From contig NZ_QUZK01000030.1 of NCBI RefSeq assembly GCF_003410055.1, positions 1 through 34,041 of the forward strand: DNA of 34,041 nt, given 5' to 3'. Shown piece after piece: positions 14,317-24,356 of this stretch (its first letter is position 1; the number at the start of each line of letters is the position of its first letter). The DNA comes from Wenzhouxiangella sediminis. Its GTDB lineage: Bacteria; Pseudomonadota; Gammaproteobacteria; Xanthomonadales; Wenzhouxiangellaceae. A model generated the notes under the pieces. That model searched no databases. It saw nothing but the letters and a program-made list of their open reading frames with translations, and was not told where the DNA came from. A program made the position numbers and the translations under genes.

Positions 14317-15696
14317 ATGGTGGCCGCCACCCTGATCGTCTACCTGGTGTTGCTGCTCGCCATCGGCGTGTGGGCGCAGAAGCGGGTCGGCGACACAGCC
14401 GATTTCCATCTCGCCGGGCGCCGCATGGGCCCCGTCGTGGCTTCGCTGAGTGCGTCGGCCAGTTCCTCTTCGGCCTGGACCCTGCTTGGCGTCAGCGGCG
14501 CAGCGTACGCCTGGGGCCTGCAGGCGCTGTGGCTGATTCCGGCCATCTGGTCCGGGTTCTTCATCAACTGGGTCTTCATCGCGCCGAGGCTGCAACCGGC
14601 CAGCCACGACAACGGCGCGCTGACCCTGGTGGAGTTTCTCGGCCACGGGGCTGATCCGGCCAACGAGAGACGGATCCGCTCCTTCGGCGCGGCCATCATC
14701 CTGTTCTGCTTCACTTTCTACGTGGCCTCGCAGTTCCAGGCGGCGGGAACGGCGATCAGCACGGCGCTGACCGTGGACACCACGGTGGCGATCTTCAGCG
14801 GCGCGGCCATCGTCATCGCCTACGTGTTCCTGGGCGGCTTCTGGGCGGCCAGCGTCACCGATGCCCTGCAGGGCCTGATGATGCTCTTCGTGGCGATCAT
14901 CCTGCCCGTCGTGGCCCTGGTCGCCGCGGGCGGTCCGGGCGGAGTGTATTCGGGCCTGCAGGCACTCGGGGATCCCTCGCTCACCCGCCTGGTCGACCAG
15001 CCGGGTCTTTTGCTTTCGATGGTCTTCGTCGCCGGACTGTTCGGGATCGGTCTCGGCTACCCCGGCCAGCCCCACGTGGTCAACCGCTTCATGGCGCTGC
15101 GCTCGAAGTCCGAAATCCGCTTCGCGCGCTCGATCGCCCTGGCCTGGGCGGCCGTGATCTACGTCGGCATGGTGATCCTGGGCTGGGCCGGTCGGGTATT
15201 GATGCCCGAACTGGCCGACGGCGAGTCGGTGCTGCTCGAGTTGGCCGTGGACCTGCTGCCGGCGATTCTCGGTGGGCTGGTGGCCGGCGGTGTCCTGGCC
15301 GCGATCATGTCCACGTCCGACAGTCAGCTGCTCGTCGCCGGGTCGGCGGTCAGCCACGACCTCCGGCGCGGTCGGGTGTCACTGGCGGTCGATCGCATCG
15401 TGATCGTACTGCTCGGGCTGGCCGCCGTGGCGCTGGCGCTTTGGTTTCCCGCCTCGATCTTCGATCGCGTGCTGTTCGCCTGGCAGGCGCTGGGCAATGC
15501 CTTCGGGCCGCTCCTGGTGGTCATGCTCTTCTCGGGCGGCGTTCGCCCCGGCTACCGGCTGGCGGCCATGCTGGTCGGTTTTGCGTTGACGGTGGCGATC
15601 AGTTTCTTTCCCCAGGCCCCCGGCAATGCGGTCGAGCGCCTGCTGCCGCTGTTCATTGCGCTGGCCATCGCGTTGGCCGGCAGGCAGCGAAGATGA
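14317..15696 (+). CDS. putP: Sodium:solute symporter, PutP-like
   Basis: A 459-aa inner-membrane Na+/solute symporter (SSS family) with about 12-13 helices, slightly shorter than E. coli PutP. The best match is the Na+/proline symporter: SLSASASSSSAWTLLGVSGA aligns with the PutP helix that holds the Na+ site, and STSDSQLLVAGSAVSHDL with the PutP STLSCQLLV segment. FHLAGRRMGP at the N-terminus is typical of the family. Substrate is probably proline, but a related amino or organic acid is possible. AGGAGA precedes the ATG. Its stop overlaps the next gene as ATGA. Confidence 0.85.
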   Translation: MVAATLIVYLVLLLAIGVWAQKRVGDTADFHLAGRRMGPVVASLSASASSSSAWTLLGVSGAAYAWGLQALWLIPAIWSGFFINWVFIAPRLQPASHDNGALTLVEFLGHGADPANERRIRSFGAAIILFCFTFYVASQFQAAGTAISTALTVDTTVAIFSGAAIVIAYVFLGGFWAASVTDALQGLMMLFVAIILPVVALVAAGGPGGVYSGLQALGDPSLTRLVDQPGLLLSMVFVAGLFGIGLGYPGQPHVVNRFMALRSKSEIRFARSIALAWAAVIYVGMVILGWAGRVLMPELADGESVLLELAVDLLPAILGGLVAGGVLAAIMSTSDSQLLVAGSAVSHDLRRGRVSLAVDRIVIVLLGLAAVALALWFPASIFDRVLFAWQALGNAFGPLLVVMLFSGGVRPGYRLAAMLVGFALTVAISFFPQAPGNAVERLLPLFIALAIALAGRQRR

Positions 15697-15986
15697 GCGT
15701 CTGGCTGAACTGGATCCTGCTGCTGGTCTTCGCCGTCCACCTGGCGGCTTTTGCCGTTCTGGGGCTGCGCCGGCGCCAGCTCTACTACCTGGCGCTGGTG
15801 GTCACATTCGGGCTGCTGACCGCATCATTCGCCCTGCGGCTCTGGGGCGGTGGTCCCGTGCTGGCGGAGCGGGCGCTGTACGAGTGGTTGCGCTACGGCG
15901 CCTGGGCGGCGGCCGTGACTTCAGTCAGCTGGACGGTGCTTCGCGCGCGCCGCCGGATTCAGGCCGGGCGGCAGAACTGCTCGTAG
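15693..15986 (+). CDS. Small three-helix membrane protein
   Basis: A 97-aa hydrophobic protein with about three membrane helices (WLNWILLLVFAVHLAAFAVL, YYLALVVTFGLLTASFALRL, and a weaker AAWAAAVTSVSW region) and Arg-rich loops that fit positive-inside topology. The ATG overlaps the symporter stop (ATGA), so it is translated by coupling and may be an accessory subunit. I recognise no family. Its last 28 bp overlap the 3' end of the convergent arsR-type gene. An open frame extends upstream through the symporter gene but is only its shadow. Confidence 0.75.
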   Translation: MSVWLNWILLLVFAVHLAAFAVLGLRRRQLYYLALVVTFGLLTASFALRLWGGGPVLAERALYEWLRYGAWAAAVTSVSWTVLRARRRIQAGRQNCS

Positions 15987-16306
15987 AGCGTACCCATCAG
16001 CGCCCGGACTTCCTCGCTGGCCAGCGAGTAGTAGATCGCCTGCTGCTCGCGCCGGGTCCTGACCAGGCCGGCATTGCGCAACACCGCCAGGTGCTGTGAC
16101 AACGCGGACTGACTCAGCGGTAGGTGCTGGTTGAGCTCGCTGACCGACAGCTCGGTATCGAGCAGGTGGCACAGGATCATCAGCCGGTGCGGGTTCGCCA
16201 TGAGCTTGAGAAAGCCTGCGGCGTTCTCCGCGTGCTGTTCCATCTCCTGCGGGGAGGGCATTTCCAGGCGCGTGGAAGCCGGAATGGTAGAGGTAGCAGT
16301 AGCCAT
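15959..16306 (-). CDS. Second ArsR-family two-cysteine regulator
   Basis: A 115-aa winged-helix repressor with the recognition segment [20 protein letters not shown] and wing [13 protein letters not shown]. Cys46 ([12 protein letters not shown]) and Cys112 (EQFCRPA) are 66 residues apart, as in BigR/SqrR persulfide sensors and in the other ArsR protein of this window at 6831-7178. The ATG at 16306 lies only 9 nt beyond a plausible -10, so the mRNA would be nearly leaderless; an internal Met16 at 16261 is the alternative start. It is divergent from icmF and convergent with the small membrane protein. Targets are unknown; the palindrome at 16310-16324 suggests autorepression and possibly an effect on icmF. 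Confidence 0.88.
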   Translation of the reverse strand: MATATSTIPASTRLEMPSPQEMEQHAENAAGFLKLMANPHRLMILCHLLDTELSVSELNQHLPLSQSALSQHLAVLRNAGLVRTRREQQAIYYSLASEEVRALMGTLYEQFCRPA

Positions 16307-16309
16307 AGC

Positions 16310-16324
16310 GGGTAATTATTGCCC
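16310..16324 (-). promoter_or_regulatory. Palindromic operator overlapping the -10 of the arsR-type gene
   Basis: GGGTAATTATTGCCC is a 15-bp palindrome with one mismatch (arms GGGTAAT and ATTGCCC). On the minus strand it contains AATAAT (16315-16320), a -10 candidate paired with TTGCGA 18 bp upstream. An operator at the -10 is the usual arrangement for ArsR autorepression. Its sequence differs from the CTTAATATTAG motif near 6800, so the two ArsR proteins probably have separate targets. Confidence 0.6.
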
Positions 16325-16377
16325 AACTTCGGGCCGTTTCGCAAAGGTTTGTTTTGGCGGCAGCCCGGGAGCCGCTT

Positions 16378-16407
16378 TTGGCCCGTTGAGGCCGGGCAGG
16401 CTACAAT
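16378..16407 (+). promoter_or_regulatory. Probable icmF promoter
   Basis: TTGGCC (16378-16383), an 18-bp spacer and TACAAT (16402-16407, five of six matches) lie about 32 bp before the ATG at 16440. The -35 is weak. No SD precedes the ATG. Confidence 0.5.
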
Positions 16408-16439
16408 GGCAAGTTTCCGTTAAATCCCGATTTCACGCC

Positions 16440-19400
16440 ATGAGCCAGACTGCCGAAACGCTTTCGAGTACGCCCAGCACCGAATCCGATCTGCCGTTGC
16501 GGGTGGTGACGGCCGCCAGCCTGTTCGACGGGCACGACGCCGCCATCAACCTGATGCGGCGGCTGATCCAGGCCGAGGGTTGTGAAGTGATTCACCTGGG
16601 CCACAATCGCGCCGTTGCGGAGATCGTGCGTTCCGCGATCTGCGAGGACGCAGACGCCATCGCAGTCAGTTCCTACCAGGGCGGCCACATGGAGTACTTC
16701 AAGTACATGGTCGACATGCTCGAGGAGCTGGGCGCCGGTCACATCAAGGTTTTCGGCGGCGGGGGCGGCACGATCACGCCCGGCGAGATCCGCGAACTGC
16801 AGGAATACGGCGTGACCCGCATTTATCACCCCGCCGACGGGATGAAGATGGGGCTCAAGGAGATGATCGGGGACCTGGTCGAGCGGACTCGCCAGGCCCG
16901 CGCGGAGCGGGATTCCCGAACCGGGGACCAGGGCTCGGAGGATGACCAGGCGCTGGCCTCGCGGCTTTCTTCCATCGAGAACGGTTCGATTTCAGAGCAC
17001 GAGCTCGCGCAACTGCGCAAGTCGGCCGAAGCGGACAACGGTGTGCCGGTGGTCGGTCTCACGGGCACGGGGGGTGCCGGCAAGTCGTCGGTGACCGACG
17101 AGCTGCTCAACCGCTTTCTGCAGTTCTTCCCCGCGATGCGCATCGCCGTGCTCGCCGTCGACCCGACGCGCCGCCGCACCGGCGGGGCGCTGCTGGGCGA
17201 TCGCATTCGCATGAACTCGCTGCGATCGGACCGGGTGTTCATGCGCTCGATGGCCACCAGGCGTCAGCACCTGGCGACCTCCGAAGTAGTGGCCGATTCG
17301 CTGGCGTTGCTGCGCACCTCCGGCTTCGACCTGGTGATCCTGGAGACCGCCGGCATCGGCCAGTCGGACTCCGAGGTGGTCGACCTGGTCGATTTCCCCG
17401 CTTACGTGATGACTTCCGACTACGGTGCGGCCAGCCAGCTCGAGAAGATCGACATGCTCGACTTCGCCGAACTGGTCGTGCTCAACAAGTTCGACCGGCA
17501 GGGCTCGCAGGACGCGCTCAGGGACGTGCGCAAGCAGTGGAAGCGCAACCGCCTCGCTTTCGACCTGGCCGACGAGGATGTGCCGGTGTATCCCACGATC
17601 GCCAGCCAGTTCAACGATCCGGGCGTGACCTGGATGTTCGCCAACCTGTGTCGATTGTTGCGCGAGCGGGAGGTCGATGGCGAGAAGAAGGACTGGGGCA
17701 CGGAGCGTTGCGACTACGAGCCGGCGGTCGATCTCGACGACCACGAACCGAAGCCGTCCGTGCTCATTCCGGGCAGGCGCGTGCGCTACCTGGCAGAGAT
17801 TGCCGAGCAGGGTCGCACGCTCAATGAACGCATTCTGGACTGGGCGGAAGAGGCGCGGCGGGCGCAGCACTACTTCGAGGTGCTGCGCGAGCTCGAGGTC
17901 GATGAGCTGCCTGAACCCCTGCAGCCGTTCGAAGCGCAGCCTTCGGACGGTACGGTGAAGACCCTGCTGGAGCGCTACAACGAAGCGCTCAAGGCCATTC
18001 CGGAGGAAGGTCGCGACCTCTTGATCTCCTGGCCCGAGCTGAAAGCATCGGTGGAAGCCGACGAATTCAGCTACGAGGTGCGCGGCAAGACCATCAGTGG
18101 TTCGAACTATCGCGAGTCGCTTTCCAGGCTCCGGATTCCCAAGATTGCGCCGCCGCAGACGCGCGACTGGGGCGACCAGCTGGTGTTCCTGATGAAGGAG
18201 CACCTGCCCGGGCATTATCCCTACACCGGCGGCGTCTACCCCTACCGCCGGACCAACGAGGACCCGATCCGCATGTTCGCCGGGGAGGGGACGCCGGAGC
18301 GAACCAACCGGCGCTTCCATTACCTTTCGGAAGGCCAGCCGGTGAGCCGTCTTTCGACGGCCTTCGACTCGGTCACGCTCTACGGCGAGGATCCCGCCGA
18401 GCGACCCGACATCTACGGCAAGGTGGGCAACTCGGGCGTCTCCATTGCCACGCTGGACGACATGAAGAAGCTCTACTCGGGCTTCGACCTGGCCGACCCG
18501 ACGACTTCCGTGTCGATGACCATCAACGGTCCGGCACCGATGATCATGGCGATGTTCATGAACACCGCCGTCGACCAGCAGGTCGAGAGGCACCTGAAGG
18601 AATCGGGCCAGTGGGAAGCGGCGCAGAAGAAGCGCGCCGAGCTGCTCGGCGACGACGTGCCCGAGTACAAGGGCGAGCTCCCGCAATCCAATGATGAACT
18701 CGGTCTGGGCATGCTGGGTGTCACCGGCGACCAGCTCGTCGACGCCGAAACCTACGAGAAGATCAAGGCCGACACGCTCAAGGTCGTTCGCGGCACAGTG
18801 CAGGCGGACATCCTCAAGGAAGACCAGGCCCAGAACACCTGCATTTTCTCCACCGAGTTCGCCCTGCACATGATGGGCGATATCCAGCAGTACTTCATCG
18901 ACAAGGGCGTTCGGAATTTCTATTCGGTGTCGATTTCGGGTTATCACATCGCCGAGGCCGGCGCGAACCCGATCAGCCAGCTCGCCTTCACGCTGTCGAA
19001 CGGTTTCACGATCGTCGAGTACTACCTGGCGCGCGGCATGGATATCAACGATTTCGCGCCCAACCTGAGCTTTTTCTTCTCCAACGGCATGGATCCCGAG
19101 TACTCGGTGATCGGCCGTGTGGCGCGCCGCATCTGGGCGCGCGCGATGCGCGAGCGCTACGGCGCCAACAAGCGCTCGCAGATGCTCAAGTACCACATCC
19201 AGACTTCGGGCCGCTCGCTGCACGCCCAGGAGATCCAGTTCAACGACATCCGGACCACGCTGCAGGCGCTCTACGCGATCTTCGACAACTGCAACAGCCT
19301 GCACACCAACGCCTACGACGAGGCGATCACCACGCCCACGGAGGAGTCGGTTCGCCGCGCGGTGGCCATCCAGATGATCATCAACAAGGAGCTGGGGCTG

Positions 19401-19892
19401 AACTACAACGAGAACCCCTTCCAGGGCAGCTTCATCATCGACCAGCTCACCGACCTGGTCGAGGAGGCCGTCTACAGCGAGTTCGAGCGCATCTCCGAGC
19501 GCGGCGGCGTGCTCGGCGCGATGGACACGATGTACCAGCGCGGCAAGATCCAGGAAGAGTCGCTTTACTACGAGCACAAGAAGCACGACGGGTCGCTGCC
19601 GCTGGTCGGCGTCAATACCTTCCTGCCGCCCGAGGGCGGGGAACAGGAAGGCGGTGAGATCGAGCTGGCGCGATCCACGAGCGAGGAAAAGCAGCAGCAG
19701 GTCAAGAACGTGCAGGCCTTCAACCGGCGCTACGAGGCGAGCGCGAGCGAAGCGCTCAAGCGCCTGCAGGCCGTTGCCCGAGCGCGCGGCAACACCTTCG
19801 AGGCGCTCATGGAGGCGGTCAAGACCTGCTCGCTCGGCCAGATATCGCACGCCCTCTACGAGGTCGGCGGCGAGTACCGCCGCAACATGTGA
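16440..19892 (+). CDS. icmF: Fused isobutyryl-CoA mutase/G-protein chaperone IcmF
   Basis: A 1150-aa B12-dependent mutase interconverting isobutyryl-CoA and n-butyryl-CoA; some IcmF also convert isovaleryl-CoA to pivalyl-CoA. Order: B12-binding domain (about 20-155) with [11 protein letters not shown] holding the cobalt-ligand His; MeaI-type GTPase chaperone (about 195-470) with Walker A GTGGAGKS (209-216, Lys215); linker; (beta/alpha)8 mutase domain (about 560-1150). Phe613 (IRMFAGEG) and Gln798 (QAQNTCIF) replace the Tyr and Arg that methylmalonyl-CoA mutases use to hold the carboxylate, so isobutyryl-CoA-type substrate is indicated. A longer open frame runs upstream to 16131 but crosses the divergent arsR gene; ATG 16440 starts where homologues do. 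Fits with the leucine and valine catabolism genes at 3348-5725. Confidence 0.95.
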   Translation: MSQTAETLSSTPSTESDLPLRVVTAASLFDGHDAAINLMRRLIQAEGCEVIHLGHNRAVAEIVRSAICEDADAIAVSSYQGGHMEYFKYMVDMLEELGAGHIKVFGGGGGTITPGEIRELQEYGVTRIYHPADGMKMGLKEMIGDLVERTRQARAERDSRTGDQGSEDDQALASRLSSIENGSISEHELAQLRKSAEADNGVPVVGLTGTGGAGKSSVTDELLNRFLQFFPAMRIAVLAVDPTRRRTGGALLGDRIRMNSLRSDRVFMRSMATRRQHLATSEVVADSLALLRTSGFDLVILETAGIGQSDSEVVDLVDFPAYVMTSDYGAASQLEKIDMLDFAELVVLNKFDRQGSQDALRDVRKQWKRNRLAFDLADEDVPVYPTIASQFNDPGVTWMFANLCRLLREREVDGEKKDWGTERCDYEPAVDLDDHEPKPSVLIPGRRVRYLAEIAEQGRTLNERILDWAEEARRAQHYFEVLRELEVDELPEPLQPFEAQPSDGTVKTLLERYNEALKAIPEEGRDLLISWPELKASVEADEFSYEVRGKTISGSNYRESLSRLRIPKIAPPQTRDWGDQLVFLMKEHLPGHYPYTGGVYPYRRTNEDPIRMFAGEGTPERTNRRFHYLSEGQPVSRLSTAFDSVTLYGEDPAERPDIYGKVGNSGVSIATLDDMKKLYSGFDLADPTTSVSMTINGPAPMIMAMFMNTAVDQQVERHLKESGQWEAAQKKRAELLGDDVPEYKGELPQSNDELGLGMLGVTGDQLVDAETYEKIKADTLKVVRGTVQADILKEDQAQNTCIFSTEFALHMMGDIQQYFIDKGVRNFYSVSISGYHIAEAGANPISQLAFTLSNGFTIVEYYLARGMDINDFAPNLSFFFSNGMDPEYSVIGRVARRIWARAMRERYGANKRSQMLKYHIQTSGRSLHAQEIQFNDIRTTLQALYAIFDNCNSLHTNAYDEAITTPTEESVRRAVAIQMIINKELGLNYNENPFQGSFIIDQLTDLVEEAVYSEFERISERGGVLGAMDTMYQRGKIQEESLYYEHKKHDGSLPLVGVNTFLPPEGGEQEGGEIELARSTSEEKQQQVKNVQAFNRRYEASASEALKRLQAVARARGNTFEALMEAVKTCSLGQISHALYEVGGEYRRNM

Positions 19893-20006
19893 AGCCTTTG
19901 CTGGCGCCCGCGCGATGCGGGTGCCGCCTTGATTCCCCGGGGCATTTCTGGTCAACTCCCCGGGTCGACTCGAACCATGACTAGAACCATAAAGAGGATC
20001 TGATTC

Positions 20007-21605
<1,599 letters not shown>

Positions 21606-21630
21606 TCCGGGATGGTTTAAGGACGGAGAG

Positions 21631-21656
21631 CGGGCGCCACTGGCGCCCGTTTTTTT
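21631..21656 (+). terminator. Intrinsic terminator of the peptide transporter gene
   Basis: CGGGCGCC (21631-21638) pairs with GGCGCCCG (21642-21649) around ACT, directly followed by seven T (21650-21656). This is the clearest rho-independent terminator in the window. It abuts the stop codon of the convergent arsS gene. Confidence 0.92.
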
Positions 21657-22614
21657 ATGCCAATGCGCCGCCGCAGCTCGACCCCTGGCCGGCGGTGCAG
21701 CCGTAGCAGTGGTCTGCGACGCCGATGCGGCGGGGTAGTTCGCCGCATTCGAGCAGGTCGTCGAGGTGGGTGGCTTCTTCCTTGCCTTCCAGGGGCAGGC
21801 CCAGCATCTGGTTGAAGTCGCAGTCGTAGACGTATCCCCGATAGTCCACGCTGAGCAGGCTGCGGCACATCACGGCCTTGAGGTTTTCCGCCTTGTAGGC
21901 GTTCTTGAGCAGGGTCATGTAGTCGCCGAATTCGCCCTTGCTGAGCAGGATGGCGCCGAAGCGTTTGATCGGCATGTTGGTCAGGGTGAAGAGGTTGTTG
22001 AACTCGATGCCGAATTCGTCGGCCAGCAGGCGCTTGTAGTCGCCTTCCAGGGCTTCCTGGGGCGGGGGCAGCGAGGCCCCGAGGGGGTTGTAGACCAGGT
22101 TCATGACCTTGCCCGAACCTTCGCGGCCGTAGCCGAGTTCGTTGAGCTGCTGCAGCGCGGTGATGGAGGATTCGAACACGCCGTTGCCGCGCTGGGCGTC
22201 GACGTTGTCCTTCGAGTAGCAGGGAAGGGAGGCGACGACCTCGATGTCGTGCTCGGCCAGGAAGGGGCCGACCCATTCGTAGCCCGGCTCGTTCATGATG
22301 GTGGGGTTGAGCCGGTCCATGACGTGCATGCCGCGGCGCTTCGCCTCCTCGACCAGCCAGCGGAACTCGGGATTCATCTCGGGTGAGCCGCCGGTGAGGT
22401 CGAGCGTTCCGGCACCGAAGCGTTCTGCGACGGCCAGGGCCGATGCCATCGTGGCGCGGTCCATCAGTTCGGTGCGCTTCGGCCCGGCGTTGACGTGGCA
22501 GTGGATGCAGCTGAGGTTGCACAGGTAGCCGAGATTCATCTGCAGGGTGTCCAGCCGGTCGCGGGCGATGGCCGGGAAGTCGGTCTTGACGAGTAGCGGC
22601 CAGGCGTCACGCAT
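21655..22614 (-). CDS. arsS: Arsenosugar biosynthesis radical SAM protein ArsS
   Basis: A 319-aa radical SAM enzyme. The 4Fe-4S cluster motif is CNLSCIHCHV (Cys32, Cys36, Cys39), followed by LDLTGGSPEMNPEFRWLVE. The C-terminal DUF3641/SPASM-like part has CRSLLSVDYRGYVYDCDFNQ and the end motif CYGCTAGQGSSCGG for an auxiliary cluster. This full architecture matches ArsS (TIGR04167 type), which attaches the 5'-deoxyadenosyl group to methylated arsenic on the way to arsenosugars. Its ATG overlaps the stop of the upstream hydroxylase gene (ATGCGTGA), with GAGGAG 8 nt before. No arsM methyltransferase is in the window. It ends at the transporter's terminator. Confidence 0.93.
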   Translation of the reverse strand: MRDAWPLLVKTDFPAIARDRLDTLQMNLGYLCNLSCIHCHVNAGPKRTELMDRATMASALAVAERFGAGTLDLTGGSPEMNPEFRWLVEEAKRRGMHVMDRLNPTIMNEPGYEWVGPFLAEHDIEVVASLPCYSKDNVDAQRGNGVFESSITALQQLNELGYGREGSGKVMNLVYNPLGASLPPPQEALEGDYKRLLADEFGIEFNNLFTLTNMPIKRFGAILLSKGEFGDYMTLLKNAYKAENLKAVMCRSLLSVDYRGYVYDCDFNQMLGLPLEGKEEATHLDDLLECGELPRRIGVADHCYGCTAGQGSSCGGALA

Positions 22615-23422
22615 CTTGTTTCTCCTCGATTCTGTCCTTGCGGATGTTCGGGCGGAACGGGTTGATCAGCAACTGCAGCAGGGACTGCTCGCGCCTGGAG
22701 CGAAAGCGGTCGAGCCCGATCGGCATGCTGCGCTCGTCCTGGCGCGGTGCGGGCGTATAGCTGCCGAAGACCCGATCCCAGATCGACAGGTGGAAGCCGT
22801 AGTTGCTGTCGGTTTCCGGGCGCCAAGTGGAATGATGGATTCGGTGCATCGACGGGGTGACGATCAGCCAGCGCAGCCGCCGGTCCAGTGCCGCGGGAAA
22901 GCGGAAATCGGCGTGGGTGAACAGCGAGCCGGCCGACAGCAGGATTTCGAAGACCAGTACCGCCACCGGGTGCGGTCCCAGCAGGAAGACCAGGCCGAGC
23001 TTGATGCCCATCGACAGCGTGGTTTCGAAGGGATGAAAGCGCACGCCGGTGGTCACGTCGAAGGCGGTGTCGGCGTGGTGGACGCGGTGCATGCGCCACA
23101 GCAGGGGAATGGTGTGCAACAGGCGGTGCTGCCAGTAGATCGCCACATCGAAGATCAGGACCGCCACGATGATCTCGAGCCAGGCCGGCCAGGCCAGCCA
23201 GCCGAACAGCCCGCCGCCTTGAATCTGCATCGCGAATGCCACGGCCAGGACCGGAAAGGCCAGCCGCAGGATCAGCGTGTCGAGCACCACCAGGGCGGCG
23301 TTGGTCAGCTGCCTTAGCGACCAGCCGCCGTCGCCGCGGGCGGGCCACAAGCGCTGGACGATCAGCAGGACGGCCAGGGTGCCCAGGAAGATCGTTACGC
23401 GGATGAGGGGTTCGTTTGGCAC
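22607..23422 (-). CDS. Sterol desaturase/fatty acid hydroxylase family membrane enzyme
   Basis: A 271-aa integral-membrane di-iron enzyme (PF04116). The eight-histidine set is visible as HRLLH (99-103), HRVHH (112-116), FTH (His170) and HRIHH (193-197), between hydrophobic helices. Family members hydroxylate or desaturate fatty acyl chains, sterols, carotenoids or alkylglycerols with O2; the substrate here is unknown. The 8-bp overlap with arsS suggests coupled synthesis and perhaps action on an arsenic-containing lipid. The start is GTG, directly preceded by a TTCAGGT heptamer array instead of any recognisable SD, so the true start is uncertain by a few codons. Confidence 0.88.
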   Translation of the reverse strand: MPNEPLIRVTIFLGTLAVLLIVQRLWPARGDGGWSLRQLTNAALVVLDTLILRLAFPVLAVAFAMQIQGGGLFGWLAWPAWLEIIVAVLIFDVAIYWQHRLLHTIPLLWRMHRVHHADTAFDVTTGVRFHPFETTLSMGIKLGLVFLLGPHPVAVLVFEILLSAGSLFTHADFRFPAALDRRLRWLIVTPSMHRIHHSTWRPETDSNYGFHLSIWDRVFGSYTPAPRQDERSMPIGLDRFRSRREQSLLQLLINPFRPNIRKDRIEEKQDA

Positions 23423-23427
23423 GGGGG

Positions 23428-23518
23428 TTCAGGTTTCAGGTTTCAGGTTTCAGGTTTCAGGTTTCAGGTTTCAGGTTTCGGGTTTCGGGTTTCGGGTTTC
23501 GGGTTTCGGGTTTCAGGT
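23428..23518. repeat. Heptamer array, 13 units of TTCAGGT/TTCGGGT
   Basis: Seven TTCAGGT units, then five TTCGGGT units, then one TTCAGGT, with no interruption. The blockwise variant distribution suggests expansion by slippage of a single mutated unit. It begins 6 bp upstream of the GTG start of the minus-strand hydroxylase gene. Open frames across it encode a seven-residue repeat (RFQVSGF on one strand, PETRNLK on the other) and are not considered genes. Confidence 0.95.
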
Positions 23519-23705
23519 CCGCACTTGTCGCCCCGGACTTGATCCGGGGCCTCCCCCGAGTTGGCGTCATCGGCTGGGAGGTCCCGGCTCGGGGCCGGGA
23601 CGACGGGCTGAGCCCGTCGATTCGGGGCCTTCCACCAGTTGGCGTCATCGGTCGGGAGGTCCCGGCTCGGGGGGCGGGACGACGCTTTGCGTCGGTTCGG
23701 GCTTG
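23519..23705. repeat. Tandem pair of ~80-bp GC-rich hairpin elements (copy block 2)
   Basis: Two units (about 23519-23627 and 23628-23705) share TTGGCGTCATCGG, GGGAGGTCCCGGCTCGG and CGGGACGACG with the block at 1-175, in the same order and with the same end differences: the first unit ends in a GACGGGC/GCCCGTC hairpin, the second in CGACGC/GCGTCG. A CCCCGGA/TCCGGGG hairpin opens the block. It lies between the TIGR04282-like gene and the hydroxylase gene, together with the heptamer array. Confidence 0.75.
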
Positions 23706-23708
23706 CGA

Positions 23709-24356
23709 TCATTTCAGTTGGGCCATCAAGTCGCGTTGGCGGGGCAGGGGATGGGGCAGTGCAGCCAGTTCTCCGGCCACCCGCGCCATATCTTCTGCCG
23801 TGTCGAGATCGGTGAGCGTCGGAAGTTCCAGCCATGCACTGTCGTCTCCCATGGACTCGCGAAATGCCCGCAGCGTGTCAGGGTGGCTGTAAGGGACTCG
23901 TGTCCAGCGGAGAAGGTCGGGCACGTGGTTGGCGCCGAAGGTCCAGAAGCCGCCGTCGGTCGCCGGGCCGAGGGCGCTCGAAGCCCGGTCTCGCTGCAAC
24001 CATTCTGCCGCTCTGCGAATGTCCGACGGGTCGACCTGCGGCGCGTCGGCACCGAGCAGCAGGCCGCTGCCGTGGCGCTGCACGAGATGGTCCAGGACGC
24101 GGTGCATGCGCTCCCCCAGCCCGCCGCTTCCTTGTTGGAGCCGGGGCAGGTCGGACCATCGTCCGTCGATTCGGTCGATCGGCTCGGCCGTTGCCCAGTA
24201 GACGGTGCCGATCTCGGCCGCCCTGGCCGCTTCGGCCACGGCCGCGGCGCACTGCTCGTAGAGTGCGACGGCCCGCTCAGCGCCCATCGTGGCGGCCAGC
24301 CGGGTCTTGACCGCCGAGAGGCCGGGGGTCTTGACGAAGATGGCGATGGCGGTCAC
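23709..24356 (-). CDS. TIGR04282-type arsenosugar-cluster glycosyltransferase
   Basis: A 215-aa protein beginning VTAIAIFVKTPGLSAVKTRL, the typical opening of the TIGR04282 family (GT-A-like nucleotidyl/glycosyl transferases with a K-T-P-G and KTRL motif). LLGADAPQVDPSDIRRAAEWL and LGPATDGGFWTFG are its other conserved blocks (family GTDCP... and DGGYxLxG). It acts in the cytoplasm, probably on a sugar donor or acceptor in arsenosugar assembly; exact reaction unassigned. The start is GTG at 24356, overlapping the stop of the upstream TIGR04283-type gene as GTGA, hence tightly coupled. A longer open frame continues to 24800 but lies within that gene. Confidence 0.85.
   Translation of the reverse strand: MTAIAIFVKTPGLSAVKTRLAATMGAERAVALYEQCAAAVAEAARAAEIGTVYWATAEPIDRIDGRWSDLPRLQQGSGGLGERMHRVLDHLVQRHGSGLLLGADAPQVDPSDIRRAAEWLQRDRASSALGPATDGGFWTFGANHVPDLLRWTRVPYSHPDTLRAFRESMGDDSAWLELPTLTDLDTAEDMARVAGELAALPHPLPRQRDLMAQLK

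Noticed and set aside
16440..19892. Methylmalonyl-CoA mutase
   Set aside because: The carboxylate-binding Tyr and Arg are replaced by Phe613 and Gln798, and the GTPase is inserted between the B12 and mutase domains as in IcmF.
23428..23518. Telomere-like repeat marking a linear replicon end
   Set aside because: TTCGGGT units resemble telomeric repeats, but the array is internal, short and flanked by genes on both sides.
23416..23892. Protein with repeated GFRFQVS units
   Set aside because: The seven-residue repeat is only the translation of the 7-bp DNA array (21 bp = 7 codons) and runs into the antisense of the glycosyltransferase gene.
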